Shown here one piece after another: positions 1 through 7,571 of a stretch of 40,782 nt of DNA. Both the position numbers and the translations under genes were made by a program. The notes beneath the pieces were generated by a model. The model ran no database searches and was not told where the DNA came from. It was given only the letters and a program-made list of their open reading frames with translations. Position 1 is the stretch's first letter, and each line of letters begins with the position of its first letter. The stretch is from Microbacterium sp. (lineage in GTDB: Bacteria > Actinomycetota > Actinomycetes > Actinomycetales > Microbacteriaceae), in the NCBI GenBank assembly GCA_002703245.1, contig NZTV01000026.1, positions 1 through 40,782 on the forward strand. Reading direction: 5' to 3'.

Positions 1-1393
1 GATGCGCGGCATCGACAACGAGGCGTACTACCGGCTCGAGCAGAACGACAAGCGCTACTACACCGACTACACCGGCACCGGCAACAGCATGAACGTCGGG
101 CATCCCCACTCGCTGCAGTTGATCATGGACTCGCTGCGCTACTGGGTCCTGGAGATGCACGTCGACGGGTTCCGCTTCGACCTCGCCTCGACCCTGGCGC
201 GCGAGTTCTATGACGTCGACCGCCTGTCGACCTTCTTCGAGATGGTGCAACAGGATCCGGTGGTCTCCCAGGTCAAGCTGATCGCCGAGCCGTGGGACGT
301 CGGTCCCGGCGGATACCAGGTCGGTAACTTCCCGCCCCAGTGGACGGAGTGGAACGGGAAGTACCGCGACACCGTGCGCGATTTCTGGCGCGGTGAGCCG
401 CAGGCGCTCGGGGAGTTCGCGTCGCGCCTGACCGGGTCGAGCGATCTGTACGAGCGCTCCGGTCGCGCCCCGGTCGCCTCGATCAACTTCGTCACCGCCC
501 ACGACGGTTTCGCCCTGCGCGACCTCGTGTCGTACAACGACAAGCACAATGAGGCCAACGGCGAAGACAACCGCGACGGCGAATCGCACAACCGGTCCTA
601 TAACCACGGCGTGGAGGGGCCCACCGACGACCCCGAGATCCTCACCGTCCGTGCCCAGCAGCAGCGGAATTTCATCGCCACGATGATGCTGAGCCAGGGT
701 GTTCCGATGCTCTCGCACGGCGACGAACTGGGGCGCACGCAGTTCGGGAACAACAACGGCTACGCGCAGGACAACGAGCTCACCTGGATCGACTGGGAGT
801 CGGTGGACCAGCCCCTGATCGAGTTCACGGCGGCGCTCGCGCGCCTACGGAAGGACCACCCCACGTTCCGCCGGACCCGGTTCTTCGACGGCCGCCCCGT
901 GAAGATGGAGGAGGGGCGGCCCATCCCGGATGTGGTGTGGCTGCGGCCGGATGGCACCCTCATGCAGCCGGAGGACTGGGATTCCGGGTTCGGTCGCACC
1001 GTCGGGATCTTCCTCAACGGCCGGGGCATCCGCGAGCGCGACAAGTGGGGCGAGGAGATCACCGACCGCCACTTCATCGTGCTGTTCAACGCCGGTGACG
1101 AACCGGTCGACTTCAAGATCCCCGCTCCCCGGTACGGTCCCGAGTGGGATGTCATGGTCGACACCGCCGGCGACTGGGCGAACACCGGCCCGGTCTCGCC
1201 GGGGTCCCGCATCCCCCTGCAGGCGAAGGCGCTCGTCGTGTTGCGTGAGCACGACCTCCCGGACCCCGGGGTGGACCATTCGGTGGCGGCGTCGCTGAGC
1301 ATGCTGGTGCACGCGCGCACGGCGGAGATGCCCGTGATCACCCCACCCCCGTCGGCGGCGGCGTCCGTGACCGAGGCCGACGGCGCCGACTGA
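1..1393 (+). CDS. glgX: Glycogen debranching enzyme GlgX (5'-truncated by window edge)
   Basis: Hydrolyses alpha-1,6 branch links in glycogen limit dextrins in the cytoplasm, supplying linear maltodextrins to TreY. The visible 463 residues carry the GH13 catalytic regions: nucleophile Asp in DGFRFD (visible residue 60), acid/base Glu in IAEPWD (96) and transition-state Asp in VTAHDG (168). The isoamylase-type C-terminal beta domain follows. GlgX is usually about 650-730 residues, so roughly 200-270 N-terminal residues lie before base 1; the ATG at base 2 is internal. The stop is TGA at 1391-1393. treY starts 29 bp downstream and treZ follows, a standard actinobacterial glycogen-to-trehalose operon. 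The C-terminal tail (last ~25 residues) is Pro/Ala-rich and probably disordered. Family assignment is secure. Confidence 0.95.
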   Translation, partial: MRGIDNEAYYRLEQNDKRYYTDYTGTGNSMNVGHPHSLQLIMDSLRYWVLEMHVDGFRFDLASTLAREFYDVDRLSTFFEMVQQDPVVSQVKLIAEPWDVGPGGYQVGNFPPQWTEWNGKYRDTVRDFWRGEPQALGEFASRLTGSSDLYERSGRAPVASINFVTAHDGFALRDLVSYNDKHNEANGEDNRDGESHNRSYNHGVEGPTDDPEILTVRAQQQRNFIATMMLSQGVPMLSHGDELGRTQFGNNNGYAQDNELTWIDWESVDQPLIEFTAALARLRKDHPTFRRTRFFDGRPVKMEEGRPIPDVVWLRPDGTLMQPEDWDSGFGRTVGIFLNGRGIRERDKWGEEITDRHFIVLFNAGDEPVDFKIPAPRYGPEWDVMVDTAGDWANTGPVSPGSRIPLQAKALVVLREHDLPDPGVDHSVAASLSMLVHARTAEMPVITPPPSAAASVTEADGAD

Positions 1394-1422
1394 GGCTCCG
1401 AGAGAACCGGAAGAGGACGCTC

Positions 1423-3804
1423 ATGCCCGCACATCCCGTGTCGACCTATCGACTGCAGATTCGTGCCGGCTTCGACCTCGACGCGGCGGCCGCGATCACC
1501 GGGTACCTCGCCGACCTCGGCGCGGACGCCGCGTACCTCTCGCCGCTGCTGCAGTCGACCCGCGGCAGCGACCACGGCTACGACGTGACCGATCCCACGC
1601 GGGTGGATGCCGCCCGCGGCGGCCCGGCGGCGCTCGAGCGTTTCTCCGAGGCGGCGCGCGAGGCCGGCCTCGGGATCCTCGCCGACATCGTGCCGAACCA
1701 CATGGGCATCTCGAAGCCCCAGGAGAACCCGTGGTGGTGGGATGTCCTCACGCATGGCCGCGCCTCGGTGCACGCCGAGGCGTTCGACATCGACTGGGCT
1801 TTCGGTGACGGCAAGGTGCGTGTGCCCGTGCTCGGCGCGCCGCTGGGCGAGGTGATCGGCGACATCCGCGTCGACCCGACGCCCACGCCCGAATCCGCGA
1901 CCGGGCTCGTGCGCTACTTCGAGCACATCCTGCCGCTCGCGCCGGGATCCGTGCACGAAACGGACGACCTGACGACGGCGGAGGGCGTGCGAGCGGTGCT
2001 CGAACGCCAGAACTGGCAGCTGCGCTTCTGGCAGGACGAGGCCGCCGAGTTGAACTATCGGCGCTTCTTCGCGGTGACGACGCTGGCGGCGGTCCGCGTC
2101 GAGCGGCCCGAGGTTTTCGACGCCGCCCACGCCGAGGTGCTGCGCTGGCTGCGGGAAGGCCTCGTCGACGGTCTCCGGGTCGACCACCCGGACGGGCTCG
2201 CCGACCCCGGGGGCTACCTCGCGAGGCTCGCCCAGGCCACCGAGGGTGCGTACGTGTTGGTCGAGAAGATCCTGGAGCGCAGCGCCCACGAACCCGACGC
2301 CGAGCCATCGGAGACGCTTCCGGCCTGGTGGGCGACGGCAGGGACGACGGGATACGACGCGCTCGCCGAGATCGAACGGGTCCTGGTCGATCCGAACGGT
2401 GAACAGCCGCTCACCGCCCTCGACGGCGTCCTGCGCGGCACGGTGCCGGTGTGGACGGACATGATCCACGACACCAAACGCATGATCGCCGACACGATCC
2501 AGGTCTCGGAGATCCGCCGTCTGGTGCGGTGCCTGCCCGAACCGGTCGTCGACGCCGAGGACGCGCTCGCAGAGCTGCTCGCGTGCTTCCCGACGTACCG
2601 TTCGTACCTGCCCGCCGGGATCGACGACCTCCACTACGCGGCGCGGGAGGCCGCCCGTCGCCGTCCCGACCTCGCCGAGGCGATCGATGCGCTCGTGCCC
2701 GTGCTCTCCGACGGGGCGCGGGAGGTCGCCCGCCGCTTCGAGCAGACGACCGGCCCGGTCATGGCGAAGGGGGTCGAGGACACCGCGTTCTACCGCTACA
2801 CCCGCCTGGGGTCGCTGACCGAGGTCGGGGGGGATCCGGCCGTGTTCTCCCTTTCCGTCGCCGGGTTCCACGCGGCGTGGCAGCGGCGTCAGGCCTCGTG
2901 GCCGCACGCGATGACGACCCTGTCGACCCATGACACCAAGCGCGGCGAAGACGTGCGCGCGCGTCTGGACGTGTTGGCCGAGGTTCCGGGGCGGTGGGGG
3001 GAGGTGCTCGACGCGTTGCGCGAGGTCGCCTCGACCGGCAACGGCCCGTTCGACAACCTCCTGTGGCAGGCCGTCGTGGGGTCGTGGCCGGCGACGCCGG
3101 AACGTCTGCACGCGTATGCCGAGAAGGCGGCGCGGGAGGCGGCGGAGCAGACCGGTTGGTGGCGTCCCGACGAGGTGTTCGAAAAGCGGATGCATGATCT
3201 CGTCGACGCGGCGTTCGGCGCCGCGAGACCGATCGTGGCGGGTTTCGTCGCGGAGATCGCCGGGCCGGGGTGGTCCAACAGCTTGTCGGCCAAGCTCCTC
3301 CAGCTTGCCGGCCCCGGCGTGCCCGATGTCTACCAGGGGTCGGAGCTGTGGGAGACCTCGCTCGTCGACCCCGACAATCGGCGTCCGGTGGACTTCGCAC
3401 TGCGGGCGCGGATGCTCGCCGAGCTCGATGAGGCGCACGCCCGCGGTGAGCTCCCCGACGTGGGCGATGACGCTGCCGCGAAGCTGTTGGTCACCTCCCG
3501 CGCGCTCCGGTTGCGCCGCGACCGTCCCGAGCTCTACACGCGATATACGCCGATGACGGTCGTGGGGGAGGCCGCCGACCACGCGGTCGCGTTCGACCGG
3601 GGCGGGGCGATCGCGGTGGCCACCCGGCTCCCCGTCGGACTCGCGGCTCGGGGAGGCTGGGGTGAGACCTCGCTGATGCTCCCCGCGGGTCGGTTCGTGG
3701 ATGTCATCAGGTCACGTCGCGTCGCGGGAGGTGTCCGCCCCGTCGCCGAGTTGCTGCACACCTACCCCGTCGCGTTGCTGGCGTCCGAGGCGACCCATGA
3801 CTGA
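1423..3804 (+). CDS. treY: Malto-oligosyltrehalose synthase TreY
   Basis: Isomerises the reducing-end alpha-1,4 bond of a maltodextrin to alpha,alpha-1,1, giving maltooligosyl trehalose, the substrate of TreZ. The protein is 793 residues, normal for TreY. GH13 motifs are visible: ADIVPNHMG (residues 88-95), nucleophile Asp254 in GLRVDHPDG, acid/base Glu281 in VEKIL, and STHDTKRGEDVRARL in the later catalytic region. ATG at 1423 is preceded by a purine-rich GGAAGAGGA; the gene lies 29 bp after glgX and 27 bp before treZ, so co-transcription is expected. The maltooligosyl trehalose pathway makes trehalose as an osmoprotectant and storage sugar. Confidence 0.95.
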   Translation: MPAHPVSTYRLQIRAGFDLDAAAAITGYLADLGADAAYLSPLLQSTRGSDHGYDVTDPTRVDAARGGPAALERFSEAAREAGLGILADIVPNHMGISKPQENPWWWDVLTHGRASVHAEAFDIDWAFGDGKVRVPVLGAPLGEVIGDIRVDPTPTPESATGLVRYFEHILPLAPGSVHETDDLTTAEGVRAVLERQNWQLRFWQDEAAELNYRRFFAVTTLAAVRVERPEVFDAAHAEVLRWLREGLVDGLRVDHPDGLADPGGYLARLAQATEGAYVLVEKILERSAHEPDAEPSETLPAWWATAGTTGYDALAEIERVLVDPNGEQPLTALDGVLRGTVPVWTDMIHDTKRMIADTIQVSEIRRLVRCLPEPVVDAEDALAELLACFPTYRSYLPAGIDDLHYAAREAARRRPDLAEAIDALVPVLSDGAREVARRFEQTTGPVMAKGVEDTAFYRYTRLGSLTEVGGDPAVFSLSVAGFHAAWQRRQASWPHAMTTLSTHDTKRGEDVRARLDVLAEVPGRWGEVLDALREVASTGNGPFDNLLWQAVVGSWPATPERLHAYAEKAAREAAEQTGWWRPDEVFEKRMHDLVDAAFGAARPIVAGFVAEIAGPGWSNSLSAKLLQLAGPGVPDVYQGSELWETSLVDPDNRRPVDFALRARMLAELDEAHARGELPDVGDDAAAKLLVTSRALRLRRDRPELYTRYTPMTVVGEAADHAVAFDRGGAIAVATRLPVGLAARGGWGETSLMLPAGRFVDVIRSRRVAGGVRPVAELLHTYPVALLASEATHD

Positions 3805-3831
3805 GGGTGTGAACCGAGAGAGGATTCCTGC

Positions 3832-5586
3832 ATGAGTGTCGAGGTGTGGGGCCCGCGGGTCGAGCGGATGCGGTTGCGGCGGCCCGGGCATGATGACGTC
3901 GAAATGGCGGCGGGTGCCGACGGCTGGTGGCGGTGCGAGGTCGACCTCGCGCACGGCGACCGCTACGGTTTCGTCCTCGGGGACTCCGACCATGCGCGCC
4001 CGGATCCGCGATCGCGACGTCAGCCGGAGGGCGTCCACGGCCTGTCGGCGCACGTCGACCTCGATGCGCGCAGCGACGTGACACCACGCGGGCCGTTGTG
4101 GACCGGGCGACAGCTCGCGGGCGGCGTCGTCTACGAGATGCACGTGGGTACCTTCACTCCCGAAGGTACCCTCGACGCCGCGGCCGGTCGCCTGTCGCAT
4201 CTGGTGGACCTGGGGGTGTCGCACGTCGAACTGCTCCCGGTGAACGGCTTCAACGGTGTGTGGAACTGGGGTTACGACGGCGTGCTCTGGTACACGGTGC
4301 ACGAGGCGTACGGGGGGCCGGCGGCCTACCGTCGCTTCGTCGACGCGGCCCACGCGGCCGGGATCGCGGTGATCCAGGACGTCGTGTACAACCACCTCGG
4401 TCCCAGCGGCAACTACCTCCCGGAGTACGGCCCCTACCTGCGCGACGCCGAACGCAACACGTGGGGGTCGAGCGTCGACCTCGACCAGCCCGCGGTGCGT
4501 GCGTTCATCATCGAGAACGCGGTGATGTGGATGCGCGACTACGGCGTCGACGGGCTCCGGCTCGACGCGGTGCACGCGCTGAAGGACGCCCGATCGCCGC
4601 ACATCCTGCAGGAGTTGGCAGAAGCGACCGACGCGCTCTCGGCACACCGCGGCGTGCCGCTGACCCTCATCGCTGAGTCGGACATGAACGACCCCACGTT
4701 GATCCTGCCGCGGGAAGCCGGGGGATACGGGCTCCACGCACAGTGGAGCGACGACTGGCATCACGCGGTCCATGTGGCCCTCACCGGCGAGACGGTCGGC
4801 TACTACGAGGACTTCGCCGCGCCCGACGCGCTCACCAAGGTGTGGACACGCGGGTTCTTCCACGACGGCACCTACTCGTCTTTCCGCGGCCGCGATCACG
4901 GTCGTCCCGTGCCTGAAGAGGTGCCGACATGGCGGCTGGTCACCTTCTCGCAGGACCACGACCAGATCGGCAACCGTGCCGCCGGCGACCGGCTCACGGG
5001 GTCATTGTCGGCCGACCGGTTGGCGGTGGCCGCCGTGCTCACCCTCACTGCGCCGGGCACCCCGATGCTGTTCATGGGGGAGGAATGGGGCGCGTCCACC
5101 CCCTGGGCCTTCTTCACCTCGCATCCCGAACCCGAGCTCGGCGAAGCCACCGCGAACGGACGTGTCGAGGAGTTCGCCCGGATGGGCTGGGATCCGGCGG
5201 AGGTCCTCGACCCGCAGGATCCGCAGACCTTCCACCGGTCTCGCCTCGCGTGGGACGAGGCCGGCGAGGGCGATCACGCGCGTCTGCTCGCGCTCTACCG
5301 GCGTCTGGCCCGGTTGCGGCGGGAGTACCCCGACCTCACTTCACCCCACGTCGCCGACCTGGGGGCGACCCTCGTGCGGGACGATGCACCGGGCGCCCGC
5401 GCGTGGGAGCTTCGCCGGGGTGCGTTGCGGATTCTGGTGAACCTGACGGACGAGGCATGGGATGCGCCCGCCGCGGCGGGGGATGCGGTGGTGTTGAGCA
5501 CGTCGTCGGCGGTGGCTGTGACGGCGGGAGCGGTCCGGGTGCCCTCGGATTCCGCCGTGATCGTCGCGCCCGACCCGCACGCCTGA
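3832..5586 (+). CDS. treZ: Malto-oligosyltrehalose trehalohydrolase TreZ
   Basis: Releases free trehalose from the maltooligosyl trehalose made by TreY. The protein is 584 residues, typical for the family. It has an N-terminal beta-sandwich (about 1-95) followed by a GH13 barrel: [13 protein letters not shown], nucleophile Asp245 in [12 protein letters not shown], acid/base Glu282 in IAESDMND, and [13 protein letters not shown]-terminal beta domain ends the protein. The start is ATG 3832 with GAGAGAGG upstream. It is the last gene of the glgX-treY-treZ unit; the stop is followed at once by a G+C-rich hairpin (5587-5602) facing the convergent amidotransferase gene. Confidence 0.95.
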   Translation: MSVEVWGPRVERMRLRRPGHDDVEMAAGADGWWRCEVDLAHGDRYGFVLGDSDHARPDPRSRRQPEGVHGLSAHVDLDARSDVTPRGPLWTGRQLAGGVVYEMHVGTFTPEGTLDAAAGRLSHLVDLGVSHVELLPVNGFNGVWNWGYDGVLWYTVHEAYGGPAAYRRFVDAAHAAGIAVIQDVVYNHLGPSGNYLPEYGPYLRDAERNTWGSSVDLDQPAVRAFIIENAVMWMRDYGVDGLRLDAVHALKDARSPHILQELAEATDALSAHRGVPLTLIAESDMNDPTLILPREAGGYGLHAQWSDDWHHAVHVALTGETVGYYEDFAAPDALTKVWTRGFFHDGTYSSFRGRDHGRPVPEEVPTWRLVTFSQDHDQIGNRAAGDRLTGSLSADRLAVAAVLTLTAPGTPMLFMGEEWGASTPWAFFTSHPEPELGEATANGRVEEFARMGWDPAEVLDPQDPQTFHRSRLAWDEAGEGDHARLLALYRRLARLRREYPDLTSPHVADLGATLVRDDAPGARAWELRRGALRILVNLTDEAWDAPAAAGDAVVLSTSSAVAVTAGAVRVPSDSAVIVAPDPHA

Positions 5587-5602
5587 GCGCGGCGGGCCGC
5601 GC
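5587..5602. terminator. Hairpin between convergent treZ and amidotransferase genes
   Basis: Perfect 6-bp inverted repeat GCGCGG / CCGCGC with a CGGG loop, starting at the base after the treZ stop and 17 bp from the end of the opposing gene. There is no T tract, so it is a candidate bidirectional terminator by position and stability only. Confidence 0.45.
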
Positions 5603-5619
5603 CCGGCGACGGGTGCCGG

Positions 5620-6351
5620 TCAGATGGCGACGCGTGAGGCGAAGTTCCGGAGCATCGTGAGGGGTGCGTCGACCGTCGTGGCCAGGACCCTGTCGGCGAC
5701 GGCGTCGAAGTCGCCCGCGTCGAAGTAGCCGTCGTTGCGGTAGACCACCATGCGCTCGGTGAAGTCGGCCGGTGTCGGCTCGGGGTGGAACTGCGTCGTG
5801 TAGACACGCTCACCCACGCGATACGCCTGCACGGGGCACGGCGCGTTCGTGGCGAGCTGCACGGCCCCGGGCGGCAGGGTCTCGGTGCCCTCCTTGTGCG
5901 CGGTGAGCGCGGTGAAGGTGTCGGGGAGCCCGGCGAACAGCGGGTCGACGAGGCCCGCGTCGGTCATCTGCACTTCGGCCGGGCCGGTGTCCTCCGGGTA
6001 GGCGCGGCTGACCGTGCCACCGAGCATGCGGGTGACCACACCGATGCTGTAGCACGTGAACAGGCCCACCGGGCCTCCGTCGGCGCACGCGGAGGCGAGG
6101 CGTTCGAGATCGGCCTCTACGCGTCGCTGCACGTCGGTCTTGGTGGCCTCCGGGTCCGTCACGTTGAACGGGCTGCCTCCGACGACGATCCCCGCGTAGT
6201 CGTGGATCACCCCCGGATCGAGCGGAGTGCGCACCAGGTCGAGTTCGTCGAGCTCGGTGAGCCCCATCGCGCGCCGGAACGACGCGAACTCGGCGTCGGC
6301 GGCCACACGCTGTGGGCGCGCGCAGACGTACAGAATTCGCGCGTCGGACAT
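5620..6351 (-). CDS. Class I glutamine amidotransferase-like (GATase1) protein
   Basis: The 243-residue protein resembles stand-alone GMP-synthase-like glutamine amidotransferase domains, which hydrolyse glutamine to supply ammonia or act on related amides. The probable triad is Cys100 in GLFTCYSIG, His189 and Glu191 in TTQFHPEP; the oxyanion-strand motif VVGGSPF is at 57-62. No synthetase partner is adjacent, so the acceptor is unknown. I start at ATG 6351 because the homologous fold begins there (MSDARILYV) and a GAGAAT hexamer lies 6 nt upstream; further in-frame extension is antisense to the sigma gene. It is divergent from the ECF sigma gene (69 bp apart), so the two could share a regulatory region, but I see no functional link. 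Confidence 0.8.
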   Translation of the reverse strand: MSDARILYVCARPQRVAADAEFASFRRAMGLTELDELDLVRTPLDPGVIHDYAGIVVGGSPFNVTDPEATKTDVQRRVEADLERLASACADGGPVGLFTCYSIGVVTRMLGGTVSRAYPEDTGPAEVQMTDAGLVDPLFAGLPDTFTALTAHKEGTETLPPGAVQLATNAPCPVQAYRVGERVYTTQFHPEPTPADFTERMVVYRNDGYFDAGDFDAVADRVLATTVDAPLTMLRNFASRVAI

Positions 6352-6357
6352 TTCTCG

Positions 6358-6363
6358 ATTCTC
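6358..6363 (-). promoter_or_regulatory. Candidate -10 (GAGAAT) of the amidotransferase gene
   Basis: GAGAAT on the minus strand lies 6 nt before the ATG at 6351, the spacing seen repeatedly in this window. It lacks the first T of the consensus and no convincing -35 is seen. Confidence 0.3.
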
Positions 6364-6407
6364 CCATGTATCACCGTGCGCCCTTTCGCGCTCTCCGGTG
6401 TTGTGGA

Positions 6408-6413
6408 CAGAAT
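6408..6413 (+). promoter_or_regulatory. Candidate -10 (CAGAAT) of the ECF sigma gene
   Basis: CAGAAT lies 7 nt before ATG 6421, which would give a leaderless transcript and argues against the alternative ATG at 6412. The -35 region is weak. An autoregulated ECF promoter with a different motif is possible. Confidence 0.3.
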
Positions 6414-6420
6414 GGGCTTC

Positions 6421-7038
6421 ATGACGCATGCGGGGTCTGGGGCCTCCGTCGAGTCCGTCGATCAGCCACGGTGGGAGAGAGCAGCCGCTTCCTTCCGACG
6501 GTGGCGTGACGGCGACCGGCGGGCGATGGACGATCTGGTGACGGTGATGACACCGGTGCTGTGGCACGTGGTGCGCGCGTACGGGCTGGATGCGGCGCTC
6601 GCGCAGGACGTGGTGCAGACCACGTGGCTCACCCTCGTCCAGCGGCACTCCTCGATCGCCGATCCGAACGCCGTGTCCGGCTGGCTGACCACCACCGCGC
6701 GCCGCGAGGCGTGGCGGGTGGGCAAGCAGCAGCGTCGTGCGGAGGCGACCGAGGCGGAGAACCTCGAACCGCACCTTCCCGTCCACGAATCCGCGGAGCA
6801 GACCGCGGCGACCGACGATGAGTCGCGTCGCCTGTGGCTGGCCGTGGGAAAGCTCAATGAACGCTGCCAGCGGCTGCTGCGCATCGTCGCGTTCGACGAC
6901 CGCCCCGACTATGCGCGCATCGCCGCAGACATGGCGATGCCGGTCGGATCGATCGGACCGACGCGTCGGCGCTGCCTGGGCAAGCTCCGCACCCTTCTCG
7001 AAGGAGCCGGAGGAGAGAAGGACGCACATGGACACTGA
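6421..7038 (+). CDS. ECF-type RNA polymerase sigma factor
   Basis: Extracytoplasmic-function sigma-70 factor of 205 residues that would direct RNA polymerase to its own promoter set. Region 2 spans about residues 22-105, including AQDVVQTTWLTL and GWLTTTARREAWR. A Glu-rich linker follows (108-135), then region 4 with a helix-turn-helix around YARIAADMAMPVGSIGPTRRRCLGKLR (164-190). The start is ATG 6421 (ATG 6412 is in frame and possible). Its last 11 bp overlap the next gene, so the two are translationally coupled, and the S8 protease follows on the same strand. Regulation of the downstream protease and the CHAT gene is an inference from position. Confidence 0.88.
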   Translation: MTHAGSGASVESVDQPRWERAAASFRRWRDGDRRAMDDLVTVMTPVLWHVVRAYGLDAALAQDVVQTTWLTLVQRHSSIADPNAVSGWLTTTARREAWRVGKQQRRAEATEAENLEPHLPVHESAEQTAATDDESRRLWLAVGKLNERCQRLLRIVAFDDRPDYARIAADMAMPVGSIGPTRRRCLGKLRTLLEGAGGEKDAHGH

Positions 7039-7501
7039 AGACTTCGCCGCGGATGCGGCACTGTTCGCCCGGTTGCGGGCGACCTGGGACGACATCGACC
7101 CGATGCCCGCGGACATGATCGACCGGATGGTCGCCGCCGTCGCGGTCGCAGACCTGTCGCGGGAGTATGCCCTCCTGACCCTCGTCGAGGGTGCGACCAT
7201 CGGCGCCGTGCGCACCACTCCGGCCGAGACGGCGACGCTGCAGTTCAACCGCGGCGACACGACCGTCCTGCTGCACGTGAGTGTGACCGCCAGTGGCAAG
7301 CGCCGCATCGACGGCTGGGTGGACGCCGAGACGCTCGCGATCCGGTTGGTCCAAGACGACGCGGACTGGGCGGCCGATCCCGCCGAACAGGGACGGTTCG
7401 CCTTCGACGAGATCCCCGCGGGCATGACGCGTCTGCGGATGGCGGTGCGTGGTACCGACGGTGCGATGAAGGAGTTCGAGACGCCTCGATTCGAGGCCTG
7501 A
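7028..7501 (+). CDS. Uncharacterised 157-aa protein coupled to the ECF sigma factor
   Basis: No enzyme family recognised. The N-terminal part (about 1-55) is helical and acidic, with a W-x5-DPMPADMIDRM stretch reminiscent of anti-sigma-like partners. The C-terminal part (about 60-157) is beta-rich: a hydrophobic strand pattern ending in GRFAFDEIPAGMTRLRM, as in carboxypeptidase-regulatory-like folds. There is no transmembrane helix and no Cys-His zinc motif, so it would act in the cytosol. ATG 7028 overlaps the sigma gene by 11 bp (frame +1) and has GGAGGAGAG upstream. This overlap is typical of sigma/anti-sigma pairs, so a regulatory role toward the sigma factor is the leading inference. It could instead be a sensor or adaptor for the protease. 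Confidence 0.7.
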   Translation: MDTEDFAADAALFARLRATWDDIDPMPADMIDRMVAAVAVADLSREYALLTLVEGATIGAVRTTPAETATLQFNRGDTTVLLHVSVTASGKRRIDGWVDAETLAIRLVQDDADWAADPAEQGRFAFDEIPAGMTRLRMAVRGTDGAMKEFETPRFEA

Positions 7502-7505
7502 CCGG

Positions 7506-7529
7506 GTGCGGATGCGCCCGCATCCGCAC
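7506..7529. terminator. Intercistronic hairpin before the S8 protease gene
   Basis: Perfect 10-bp inverted repeat GTGCGGATGC / GCATCCGCAC around a 4-nt loop (7516-7519), located 4 bp after the stop of the 157-aa gene and 43 bp before the protease ATG. There is no T tract. It may be a partial terminator, an mRNA-stabilising stem or an operator. Confidence 0.5.
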
Positions 7530-7571
7530 GAGTGAGACCGCCGTGCGAGGCGGGGAAGATCAGGGGGACGC

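Noticed and set aside
760..3582. Very long open frame on the minus strand opposite glgX/treY (about 940 codons)
   Set aside because: It is antisense to two well-supported genes, is dominated by Arg/Gly/Pro/His as expected from G+C-rich antisense, and shows no recognisable domain.
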